From NCBI GenBank assembly GCA_002724975.1, contig PBQF01000049.1, positions 1 to 18,994 on the forward strand: a stretch of DNA of 18,994 nt. The letters are read 5' to 3'. The translations under genes were made by a program, and so were the position numbers. The stretch comes from Parcubacteria group bacterium (lineage in GTDB: Bacteria; Patescibacteriota; Minisyncoccia; Phycocordibacterales; GCA-002724975). The notes under the pieces were generated by a model that made no database searches, had not been told where the DNA came from, and was given only the letters and a program-made list of their open reading frames with translations. Shown in pieces: positions 13,103 to 18,994 of the stretch; position 1 is the first letter of the stretch; each line of letters starts with the position of its first letter.

Positions 13103-15488
13103 TCCATCCTTTAAGATTTATCTGTTTAACAACCTCTTCCATAACCTTGTTTACATCATTATCTGATAATGTCCTTTTACTCGACTGGAACACTAGATGG
13201 TAAGCATATGACACCTTCCCATCTTTTTCATATGTGTCAAAAAGGTCTAATTTTACAATAGAAACTCCGGTCGCTTCCTTATTGTGAGCCGCCTCTGATA
13301 TAACCCTTGATACTTCTGTTGACTCTACTCCTTCTGAAACCCAAACAGCAATATCTCTTAAAACAAATGGGTATGGCGAGATATGGACAAATTTATTAGC
13401 AGTGGTTAAGTCATCACTTAAATCATTGTACGAACTTGCCTCTGCTAATTTTTCTTCATCAATTTTCGCCAACAAAATTCCATTTTTAATTTCTGATTTC
13501 ACATTTCCCAAAATATCTTTAATCTTATTTTCAATTTCTTTTAAGTCTGTTTTGCCACTCACAGCAATACCGAGAGATAAATACTCAGAACTCTTATCAA
13601 AAACCTTGCCTATTTCAAAAATTCTAATCTCTTCCATACCTAAAAGAGGTGCGTTCTTTTTGTTTAGTTCTAATGACTTTGTTAAGCCATCATATAGATT
13701 ATCTCTTAAATACCCCTTGTCTTGAGATAATGGATTGACCAGTTTAACTTTGCCTTTATCTTGGAATGAGTAAGTAACAACCTCTGAGAATCCTTCATTG
13801 ACTAGCGTATCCTTCAAAATTTCAGTGTAATAAAAAGTCTTATTAACTTTCGGTTTAAGAGTTTCTGGTAAAACACTCTTAATATTTGAATAACCATAAA
13901 TCCTACCTATTTCTTCTATTAAATCCTCTTTGTTCCCACTCACCAAAAAACCATTTCCCGCCCTTAAATCAAGACGCTCTGGTGGAATATTAACTACATA
14001 CCTCTCTTTGTCGTCTGTAATAATTCTCCTGTATCCAACAACATTTTCAAAAGATGGGGTATTATTTAAATCTTCTATGACAACCTCACCTTTGTGCCAT
14101 TTCCCAGATGCATGGATTACTTTTCCGTCTCCCAAATAAATCCCATTATGGCTCACACCATTAGGAACTTCTGTTCCCTTCATGAAATCGACTGATTGAT
14201 TATGAATATTATTTTGTTTGGTTCCAAGCCGTTCAATTTCGCTTTCCCCTTCCTTTGTTAAAGAAAAAACTAAATCCCCTGCTTTTAAGTCGCCTTTTTT
14301 AATTTCTATCCCATAAACAAATTGATCAATTGTTCTCCTTGGAAGAGCCACCCCAGCTTGTACGAAAACATAATTAACGAAAGAAGAGCAGTCAAAATAA
14401 TTTGGTGCATCAAAAGTAACACTTGCACCATACTTATATGGTTTTCCTTCATGTTTCCTCGCTTCTTCTAGAACCCTGTCCAGTGGCTGAACTTTCTCCC
14501 ACTCAAACCCAGCATGTTTCTTAAATTTATTTAAAACGTTCTCAACATCACCTTTGTCCATATTGCTTCCCAGAAGTTTGTTCACCTCATCAAGCGAAAC
14601 ACCAATTTTATACAGTGCGGATGTTCTAACTTTCTCTTTCGGATAATTGTCTAAAACTTCCCCTGAAACCTTTCCTTTAGCAAGTTCTGCAACCAGTCCA
14701 GACAATCTTTCCATGGCTCCCTCAGTCATACTTGGGCTAATTCCAGCACTAAATCTAATCGATGCGTCTGTTGTGAGGCCCAGGGATGAAGAGGTGTTCC
14801 TTATCCAGGTACCATCAAAATTACAGACTGAAAGAGCCACTTTCTTAGTATTTTCGTCTATTCCAGAATTAATTCCCCCCTTAGTTCCAGCGATATCTAA
14901 TGGCTTAACTGGGTCGGCAATAACAAGCATTCCTTTTTCTAATACAAACTCTTGATTATCGAGAGTGGTAATTTTCTCTCCTTCTTTCGCTCCCCTAATA
15001 ATAATTTCTCCATTGTTAATTTTATCCAAATCAAAAGCATGAACTGGCTGGCCAGTCTCCCACATCACAAAGTTAGTTATATCAACAATATTGTTTATAG
15101 ATTTCTGGCCTATTGAACCGAGCCGTTCTTTTAGCCAATCCGGAGATTCTTTTACTTCAACATCAAACACAACTCTTTTCATAGCCCGAGGTACAAGATT
15201 CGGGTCTTCAACATTTAAAGTTATATAATCACTTGATTTCTCACCTGCTCTTTCATATTTTATTTCAGGAAACCTTAAGGCTGTGTCAAAAACTACTGCA
15301 ATTTCTTTAGCCAAGCCAAGATAACTTAGGGCATCATGTGCTCTGTTCGGTAAAACATCAATATCTAAAATATTTCCTTCAATACCCTCAACCTCGAGAG
15401 CCTTTAAACTTAAGGTCCCAGCCAACTCTTTTGGTTCTGGTAACTTGTCTTCGAAATAATCTTGTAGCCAGTCGTAAGAAACTTTCAT
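13092..15488 (-). CDS. pheT: Phenylalanyl-tRNA synthetase beta subunit with an inserted NlpC/P60 domain
   Basis: PheT pairs with PheS in the (alpha-beta)2 enzyme that charges tRNA-Phe. Visible order in 798 aa: N-terminal B1 part (1-85) running straight from LEVEGI to DIDVLPNRAH, so the usual OB-type tRNA-binding domain is missing; B3/B4 editing domain (about 100-268); first half of B5 (about 288-331); an NlpC/P60 domain (about 333-492); second half of B5 (NIPPERLDLR to EEIGRIYGY, 499-533); catalytic-like core B6/B7 (about 545-690); C-terminal FDX-ACB anticodon domain (about 700-798). Missing OB and extra peptidase roughly offset each other, so total length is near normal and the insertion is easy to overlook. 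It starts one base inside the pheS stop (TAATG). The frame is unbroken across both junctions. Confidence 0.95.
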   Translation of the reverse strand: MKVSYDWLQDYFEDKLPEPKELAGTLSLKALEVEGIEGNILDIDVLPNRAHDALSYLGLAKEIAVVFDTALRFPEIKYERAGEKSSDYITLNVEDPNLVPRAMKRVVFDVEVKESPDWLKERLGSIGQKSINNIVDITNFVMWETGQPVHAFDLDKINNGEIIIRGAKEGEKITTLDNQEFVLEKGMLVIADPVKPLDIAGTKGGINSGIDENTKKVALSVCNFDGTWIRNTSSSLGLTTDASIRFSAGISPSMTEGAMERLSGLVAELAKGKVSGEVLDNYPKEKVRTSALYKIGVSLDEVNKLLGSNMDKGDVENVLNKFKKHAGFEWEKVQPLDRVLEEARKHEGKPYKYGASVTFDAPNYFDCSSFVNYVFVQAGVALPRRTIDQFVYGIEIKKGDLKAGDLVFSLTKEGESEIERLGTKQNNIHNQSVDFMKGTEVPNGVSHNGIYLGDGKVIHASGKWHKGEVVIEDLNNTPSFENVVGYRRIITDDKERYVVNIPPERLDLRAGNGFLVSGNKEDLIEEIGRIYGYSNIKSVLPETLKPKVNKTFYYTEILKDTLVNEGFSEVVTYSFQDKGKVKLVNPLSQDKGYLRDNLYDGLTKSLELNKKNAPLLGMEEIRIFEIGKVFDKSSEYLSLGIAVSGKTDLKEIENKIKDILGNVKSEIKNGILLAKIDEEKLAEASSYNDLSDDLTTANKFVHISPYPFVLRDIAVWVSEGVESTEVSRVISEAAHNKEATGVSIVKLDLFDTYEKDGKVSYAYHLVFQSSKRTLSDNDVNKVMEEVVKQINLKGWNVR
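14013..14492 (-). other. NlpC/P60 papain-like domain inserted in the PheT B5 domain
   Basis: PheT residues 333-492 show a standard NlpC/P60 module: helix EEARKHEGKPYKYGA, nucleophile Cys367 in FDCSSFVNYVF, LPRRT, the turn KKGDLKAGDLVFSL, His447 in SHNGIYLGDGKV and His459 in IHAS. The Cys, the His of H-x-G-[IV]-Y and a His 12 residues later reproduce the triad spacing of the Spr/P60 group, so the site looks intact. It interrupts the B5 hairpin between KKHAGFEWE and ERYVVNIPPERLDLR. There is no signal peptide, so this peptidoglycan-hydrolase-type fold would work in the cytosol within an aminoacyl-tRNA synthetase. Confidence 0.9.
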
Positions 15489-16198
15489 TAAAACTGATTA
15501 GTTAATCTTAAATCTCCAGAATAGAACAATCTAATGTCATCAACCCCGTACTTAAGCATTGCTAATCTGTCTATGCCCATACCAAAAGCAAATCCTTGAT
15601 ATTTTCTCGGATCAATTCCTACATTCAACAAAACTCTTGGGTGAACCATCCCAGCTCCCATAATCTCTAGCCATTTCTTGTCTCCAATATCTCTCATATC
15701 GACTTCTACACCCGGTTCAACAAAAGGAAAGTAGCTAGGCCGAAGTCGAACTTCTTTTTTTTCTTCAAAAAACTCTTCAAAAAACTCTTCAATTATAGCC
15801 TTGAAATTTGAAAGCGTTATATTTTCTCCAACCATTAACCCCTCAAGTTGGTGAAATTGTGCCTCATGTGTTGCATCAGTTGCTTCATACCTGAATGTCT
15901 TGCCGGGGGCAATAATAGCCAAAGGTGCTTTGTTTTTCTCCATATACCTAACTTGGACGGGAGAAGTATGGGTTCGAAGGAGTATATCTGCATTTTTAGG
16001 TTCCAGCCAAAAAGTATCCCACATATTCCTCGCTGGATGGTTTTTAGGCATATTGAGCGCATCAAAATTATAGTATCCAGATTCTGCTTCTGGGCCCGTG
16101 GCAACTTCAAAACCTAATTTAGAGAATATCTTCAAAATATCTCTTCCAACCACACTTAACGGATGATAGTGTCCTTTATTCTGTTTTTCTTTGGCCAT
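15488..16198 (-). CDS. pheS: Phenylalanyl-tRNA synthetase alpha subunit, short form
   Basis: PheS carries the class II catalytic site that activates phenylalanine and transfers it to tRNA-Phe. At 236 aa it is about 100 residues shorter than typical bacterial PheS and begins at the catalytic domain (GHYHPLSVVGRDI), lacking the N-terminal coiled coil that contacts tRNA. Class II motifs are intact: motif 1 around LRTHTSPVQVRYM (74-86), motif 2 FRYEATDATHEAQFHQ (102-117) and motif 3 GFAFGMGIDRLAMLKYG (202-218). The run EEFFEEFFEEKKE (about 137-149) is encoded by a small internal duplication-like repeat. Transcription is predicted to start 2 nt before the ATG. Loss of both the PheS coiled coil and the PheT OB domain implies a minimal tRNA-binding surface. 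Confidence 0.95.
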   Translation of the reverse strand: MAKEKQNKGHYHPLSVVGRDILKIFSKLGFEVATGPEAESGYYNFDALNMPKNHPARNMWDTFWLEPKNADILLRTHTSPVQVRYMEKNKAPLAIIAPGKTFRYEATDATHEAQFHQLEGLMVGENITLSNFKAIIEEFFEEFFEEKKEVRLRPSYFPFVEPGVEVDMRDIGDKKWLEIMGAGMVHPRVLLNVGIDPRKYQGFAFGMGIDRLAMLKYGVDDIRLFYSGDLRLTNQF

Positions 16199-16206
16199 AT
16201 TGGGAA

Positions 16207-16215
16207 ATTATAGCA
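16207..16215 (-). promoter_or_regulatory. Extended -10 promoter of pheST, predicted near-leaderless
   Basis: The minus strand reads TGC-TATAAT, a perfect extended -10 element, with no recognisable -35 box. It sits directly after the U-tract of the tRNA terminator. The predicted start is about 16200, two bases before the pheS ATG at 16198. Confidence 0.6.
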
Positions 16216-16243
16216 AAAAATACCCCAACAGGGGTATTTTTTT
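16215..16243. terminator. Bidirectional intrinsic terminator after tRNA-Thr
   Basis: TACCCC (16221-16226), loop AACA and GGGGTA (16231-16236) form a perfect GC-rich stem with As before it and Ts after it, so a U-tract follows on either strand. On the minus strand it ends the transcript 9 nt after the tRNA 3' end. Confidence 0.85.
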
Positions 16244-16251
16244 ACCTTATG

Positions 16252-16325
16252 AGCCACCTCTCGGATTCGAACCGAGGACCTACCGCTTACAAGGCGGTCG
16301 CTCTAGCCAACTGAGCTAAGGTGGC
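16252..16325 (-). tRNA. tRNA-Thr, anticodon UGU
   Basis: On the minus strand, acceptor GCCACCU pairs with AGGUGGC. The D arm contains AGCTCAGTTGG. The anticodon stem ACCGC/GCGGT encloses loop CTTGTAA with anticodon TGT. The T arm is CTCGG-TTCGAAT-CCGAG and the discriminator is U. The gene is 74 nt with no encoded CCA, so a CCA-adding enzyme is needed. Its 5' base abuts the stop codon of the 144-aa gene with no gap, so it is probably cut by RNase P from the rpsB-tsf transcript. Confidence 0.97.
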
Positions 16326-16760
16326 TTATTCTACTTTGTCTTCTTCTATTCCACTTCCTATCTTTGGAACTTCTGTAGGAACTTCCTCTTCAATATTCGT
16401 TCCATTCGTGAGTTCCTCTCTAATTCTGTCCTTATGCTCCTTAACATCTTTCAAAAATTTAGATGCCATCTCTTTTTGTTTTAGAACCCCCCTGCCTTGC
16501 ACTAATCCTGAAACTTTAGTGCTTTTAATTTTGGAAACACCTTCGTCATAGACCGCCTTAAAATTCTTTCCCAAGTCTTGGCCTATATTCCTAGCTTTCT
16601 CCAAAGTTAGATTTTTAACATTATTTAAATTTCTATGCAAATCATCTTTGGAAAACTCTCTGTCACCTTCAATATTTGAGTTTGGTTTCATTATTCGAAG
16701 AAGAGGTACGGAAAAAACTCCTACTATGGAAATGGCTAAGAGTATGTAGAGAAATATCAT
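16326..16760 (-). CDS. Hypothetical single-pass membrane protein, 144 aa
   Basis: An N-terminal hydrophobic helix (about 2-22, IFLYILLAISIVGVFSVPLL) is followed by a basic, mostly helical region (about 35-115, many K/E/D with heptad-like spacing) and an acidic Glu-rich tail. This fits a small membrane-anchored coiled-coil protein facing the cytosol. I recognise no family. The gene starts 10 nt after tsf and its TAA directly touches the tRNA-Thr gene, so it is co-transcribed with the translation genes. No Shine-Dalgarno site precedes the ATG. Confidence 0.75.
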   Translation of the reverse strand: MIFLYILLAISIVGVFSVPLLRIMKPNSNIEGDREFSKDDLHRNLNNVKNLTLEKARNIGQDLGKNFKAVYDEGVSKIKSTKVSGLVQGRGVLKQKEMASKFLKDVKEHKDRIREELTNGTNIEEEVPTEVPKIGSGIEEDKVE

Positions 16761-16770
16761 TTTAAAATAC

Positions 16771-17349
16771 TTAAATAGTAAATTTAGTAAATCTGCCTAT
16801 TTCAGTTCTTTCACCAAATTTTTGGACGGCGGATTGGATTAGGTCAGAAATTTTAACATTTGGATCTTTAATAAAGGCTTGTTCTAGAAGAACCCTTTCT
16901 TTAAAATACGAATCAAGTTTTCCTTCTAAAATTTTGTCACGCATTTCCGACGGCTTATCCTTAACTTCCTCCATGAGAATTTCCCTCACCTTAATTTTAT
17001 CTTTTTCACCAATATCTTCTTTACTTAAGAATTCGGCTTCAGTAGCTGCTACCTGCATAGCAATATCTTTCGCAAGCACTTTAAAATCCTCATTTTTAGC
17101 CACAAAATCAGTCTCACATAAAAGCTCCACCAACGACCCAATTGAACCGTTGCCATGAATATATGAAGCTACAACTCCGGCTCCCAAATCTCTTGATGCC
17201 TTTTTAGCCGCCACTTCCTTACTTTTTTTTCTCAAAAGAATTTCTGCTTTTTCCATGTCTCCATCCGCTTCTTCTAAAGCTTTTTTACACTGCATTATGG
17301 AAACACCAGTTTTTCCGCGTAATTCTTTAACTTGATCCGTGGTAATCAT
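16771..17349 (-). CDS. tsf: Translation elongation factor Ts, short form
   Basis: EF-Ts exchanges GDP for GTP on EF-Tu. The 192-aa protein has the N-terminal UBA-like domain (about 3-40, VKELRGKTGVSIMQCKKAL) that binds the EF-Tu G domain. The key loop has the TDFVAKN motif at 80-86, with Asp81-Phe82 in the place of the residues that disrupt Mg2+ binding in EF-Tu. A helical segment follows, then the typical end VQKFGERTEIGRF. It is much shorter than the E. coli protein (about 283 aa), which has two core subdomains; the short, one-core form occurs in many bacteria including CPR. It follows rpsB by 23 nt, the usual bacterial order, without a Shine-Dalgarno site. Confidence 0.96.
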   Translation of the reverse strand: MITTDQVKELRGKTGVSIMQCKKALEEADGDMEKAEILLRKKSKEVAAKKASRDLGAGVVASYIHGNGSIGSLVELLCETDFVAKNEDFKVLAKDIAMQVAATEAEFLSKEDIGEKDKIKVREILMEEVKDKPSEMRDKILEGKLDSYFKERVLLEQAFIKDPNVKISDLIQSAVQKFGERTEIGRFTKFTI

Positions 17350-17372
17350 TTTTTCAAGATTATTATTTAATT

Positions 17373-18089
17373 TTAACTTAATTTAGACTTTTTTTGCCCC
17401 TCTTTGTATGCGTCTGCTATCTTAGAAACAAAAAACTTTATACTTGAAAGAGATGAGTCATTACCAGGAATCGGATAATCAATCCCTTTAATATTACAGT
17501 CAGAACTTGAAATTGAGATGACTGGAATGCCCATTTTCTGGGCTTCGGTTACAGCGATTTTTTCTTGTTCAGAATCTATGACAAACAAAGCACTTGGTAA
17601 TTCTTGCATATCCATAAGACCGCCAAATTTCGATTCTAAATCCATTATATCCCTATCAATAAGAAGTCTCTCTTTTTTTGTGTATTTTGAAAGTTCTCCT
17701 TTTTCTTTTTTCTCCTGAAGATCTAAGAATTTCTGAATTCTTTTTCTAATTTCAGAAAAATTTGTAAGCGTTCCGCCAATCCATCTTCCAGCAACATAAG
17801 ATACACCTAAATTTTTAGCAGTCTCTCTTAAAATACTACCAGCTTCCTTTTTGCCACTAACAAAAAGAATTTGCTTATTTTTCTCTCCTAAAGATAGGAC
17901 GAAATTAAAGGAATCCTCTAAAGCCTTGCTTGTTTTTTCTAAGTCAAAAATTTCAACCTTATTCTTGGCACCAAAAATAAAAGGGCTTGTAGAAGGGTGC
18001 CTTCTGGATTTTGAATACCCATAATGAACACCAGCACCAAACATTGCCTCGATTAATTTATTATTAGTTTTTGTCCCTGTATTAAACAT
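17373..18089 (-). CDS. rpsB: Small-subunit ribosomal protein uS2
   Basis: uS2 binds late near the neck of the 30S subunit and is needed for initiation with bS1-type factors. From ATG 18089 the product is 238 aa. Family marks include GAGVHYGYSKSRRHPSTSPFIFG, here with Tyr-Gly-Tyr for the usual His-Phe-Gly-His, then FVSGKKEAGSI, VAGRWIGGTLTNF, a central coiled-coil insert (about 120-150), LFVIDSEQE and GIPVISISSSD with IDYPIPGND. The frame could start at TTG 18110, seven residues earlier. I prefer the ATG because a promoter (18101-18129) overlaps that extension and places the transcription start 5 nt before the ATG. It heads the rpsB-tsf-144-aa-tRNA transcript. Confidence 0.95.
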   Translation of the reverse strand: MFNTGTKTNNKLIEAMFGAGVHYGYSKSRRHPSTSPFIFGAKNKVEIFDLEKTSKALEDSFNFVLSLGEKNKQILFVSGKKEAGSILRETAKNLGVSYVAGRWIGGTLTNFSEIRKRIQKFLDLQEKKEKGELSKYTKKERLLIDRDIMDLESKFGGLMDMQELPSALFVIDSEQEKIAVTEAQKMGIPVISISSSDCNIKGIDYPIPGNDSSLSSIKFFVSKIADAYKEGQKKSKLS

Positions 18090-18100
18090 ACGCAGGAAGG

Positions 18101-18129
18101 AGTCTATCAAGAATAGGGCTTAAAATCAA
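18101..18129 (-). promoter_or_regulatory. Promoter of rpsB-tsf operon
   Basis: The minus strand carries TTGATT (18124-18129), a 17-nt spacer and TAGACT (18101-18106), four of six consensus bases in each box. The predicted start is about 18094, giving a 5-nt leader before ATG 18089. Confidence 0.5.
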
Positions 18130-18154
18130 GCTTTTTGTAAAGAGAAGGTTTAAT

Positions 18155-18994
18155 TTAGAACTCTCTCCACTCTGGACTTGACTCACTGTCGTCTGTCGAG
18201 CTAACACAATCTGAATCATTACCATCAATATCTCCATCTTCGTCATTATCTTCTCCGTCAGAACACTGGAATGAAGTTAAACCGTCCGCTTCATTGTCGT
18301 CATTAGGATCATAGACTCCTCCATTCCAACAACCCGGATCTTCAGAGCTTGTCCAGCCGTCTCCGTCATTATCTAAATCGTCCTCACATTGACTTAGTGG
18401 AGGAGGTTGGACAGAAATATCAGTCTCAGTACAGTTGTTAGATTCGTTTGTTTCAGGAATTAAACCTGTAGAGTCGGCACAAACCTGTATTCTACGAATT
18501 CCTTCTGTTGCCGACCATCCTGATGAGGTAACGCTATTTGAGTTTCCAGCTCCAAGCACTCCACTATATTCAGTTGAGAGAGAACTTCCGTCAACTTTAA
18601 ATTCAACAGAGAAACCAGAGTCAGTACCGCCAGCACCATCGTTCCTCACAGTGGCATTAAATGTCACAACATCACCCTCTGACAGGTTCGAGGAATTTGC
18701 GGTAGGACCGGTAGAAATAAGTAAGTCTGGATTCGGGCCCGTCTCACCACCACCTGGGCCTGGGGAGGAACTACCTGGGCCTGGGGAGGAACTACCTGGG
18801 CCTGGGGAGGAACTACAATCTGGATCATCACCGTCAGTAAGTCCGTCGCTGTCATTATCTATTCCGTCCTCACATGATGGAGCGTCCGAAACGGTAACTG
18901 AACAACTGGCACTAACTGAACCTGGTGGAGGTGGAGGTGGAGGTGGAGGTGGAGGTGGAGGTGGAGGTGGAGGTGGAGGTGGAGGTGGAGGTGG
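18155..18994 (-). CDS. Secreted CARDB-domain protein with Asp-rich Cys-bounded repeats (5' end off window)
   Basis: The frame is open from the right edge to the TAA at 18155 (279 residues visible). In order: a polyproline run encoded by the hexamer repeat; C-EDGIDNDSDGLTDGDDPD-C; three GPGSSSP repeats; one CARDB-type beta-sandwich (PDLLISTG to SNNCTETDISV, with DVVTFNATVRNDG and VCADSTGLIPETNESNN); then two more repeats, C-EDDLDNDGDGWTSSEDPG-C and C-SDGEDNDEDGDIDGNDSD-C. These D-x-D-x-D-G motifs bounded by Cys resemble thrombospondin type-3-like calcium-binding repeats common in secreted bacterial proteins. An extracellular, calcium-dependent adhesion role is inferred. An internal GTG at 18667 only encodes a Val of CARDB and is not a start. 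Signal peptide and anchoring cannot be judged. Confidence 0.85.
   Translation of the reverse strand, partial: PPPPPPPPPPPPPPPPPPPPPPPPGSVSASCSVTVSDAPSCEDGIDNDSDGLTDGDDPDCSSSPGPGSSSPGPGSSSPGPGGGETGPNPDLLISTGPTANSSNLSEGDVVTFNATVRNDGAGGTDSGFSVEFKVDGSSLSTEYSGVLGAGNSNSVTSSGWSATEGIRRIQVCADSTGLIPETNESNNCTETDISVQPPPLSQCEDDLDNDGDGWTSSEDPGCWNGGVYDPNDDNEADGLTSFQCSDGEDNDEDGDIDGNDSDCVSSTDDSESSPEWREF
18753..18815. repeat. Three perfect 21-bp tandem repeats
   Basis: CCTGGGCCTGGGGAGGAACTA occurs at 18753, 18774 and 18795. It encodes the GPGSSSP linker in the secreted protein. Identical copies suggest recent expansion. Confidence 0.9.
18924..18994. repeat. (GGTGGA)n hexamer repeat at the right edge
   Basis: About 11.8 perfect copies of GGTGGA run to the last base. 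On the minus strand they encode polyproline (CCA/CCT alternating) in the secreted protein. The array continues beyond the window. Confidence 0.95.

Noticed and set aside
13402..13725. Plus-strand open frame inside pheT
   Set aside because: It lies entirely antisense to conserved PheT core sequence and has no independent start signal; it is a shadow frame. The same holds for the other antisense frames in gyrB, pheT, tsf and the efflux genes.
14013..14492. PheT insertion as an intein
   Set aside because: No Cys/Ser at the left junction, no His-Asn before a Cys/Ser/Thr at the right junction, and no splicing blocks; the NlpC/P60 motifs explain the segment.
18090..18110. TTG 18110 as the rpsB start
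   Set aside because: It adds seven residues with no family support, and its codons overlap the -10 box of a well-spaced promoter.
18664..18855. Separate small minus-strand gene rich in VPPQAQV repeats
   Set aside because: It is an alternative frame of the 21-bp repeats. The frame continuous with the CARDB domain carries Cys/Asp-rich repeats and runs to the window edge.

Overview
The window looks like part of a Candidate Phyla Radiation (Patescibacteria, probably Parcubacteria-type) chromosome recovered from a metagenome. This is inferred, not proven. The supporting signs are an AT-rich compact layout, a PheS without its N-terminal coiled coil, a PheT without its N-terminal tRNA-binding OB domain, a short EF-Ts, a soluble VirD4/TraG-like ATPase, small lineage-specific membrane proteins, and little use of Shine-Dalgarno sites. 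TAA, TAG and TGA all end genes here, so the standard stop set applies.

Layout from left to right. At 1-1615 (+) lies a membrane protein with an N-terminal repeat; it runs off the left edge. It converges, with overlapping stop codons, on a 912-aa VirD4/TraG-like ATPase (1612-4350, -). Next, on the minus strand, are a 73-aa protein (4484-4705) and a MacA/MacB-type efflux operon: permease 4887-6134, ATPase 6134-6736 with a disrupted 5' end, and membrane-fusion protein 6838-8406. A 399-aa membrane protein follows (8801-10000). A decayed plus-strand gene (10148-10432) converges on gyrB (10429-12435). From 12533 to the right edge everything is minus-strand: C39-like protein, pheT, pheS, tRNA-Thr(UGU), a small membrane protein, tsf, rpsB, and a secreted CARDB/Asp-rich repeat protein that runs off the right edge.

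Three things stand out. (1) PheT carries a complete NlpC/P60 papain-like domain, with its Cys-His-His triad, inserted inside the B5 domain; a second papain-fold-like protein overlaps the pheT 3' end. (2) Two 63-64 nt RNA elements (8579-8641 and 4735-4798, minus strand) share the same two-hairpin architecture with compensatory pair differences. Each starts at the predicted transcription start of a good promoter, each promoter has DnaA-box-like 9-mers upstream, and one is followed by a terminator before the efflux operon. They look like a new leader-RNA or small-RNA family. (3) Promoters of several housekeeping genes place the transcription start at or within a few bases of the start codon, so leaderless translation seems common here.

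Three reading frames look damaged or unusual: a TAA at codon 29 of the ABC ATPase, an ATG-TAA pair behind the best ribosome-binding site in the window, and a TGA in the start-less plus-strand remnant. Both ends of the window lie in tandem repeats, which suggests a complete contig broken at repeats.
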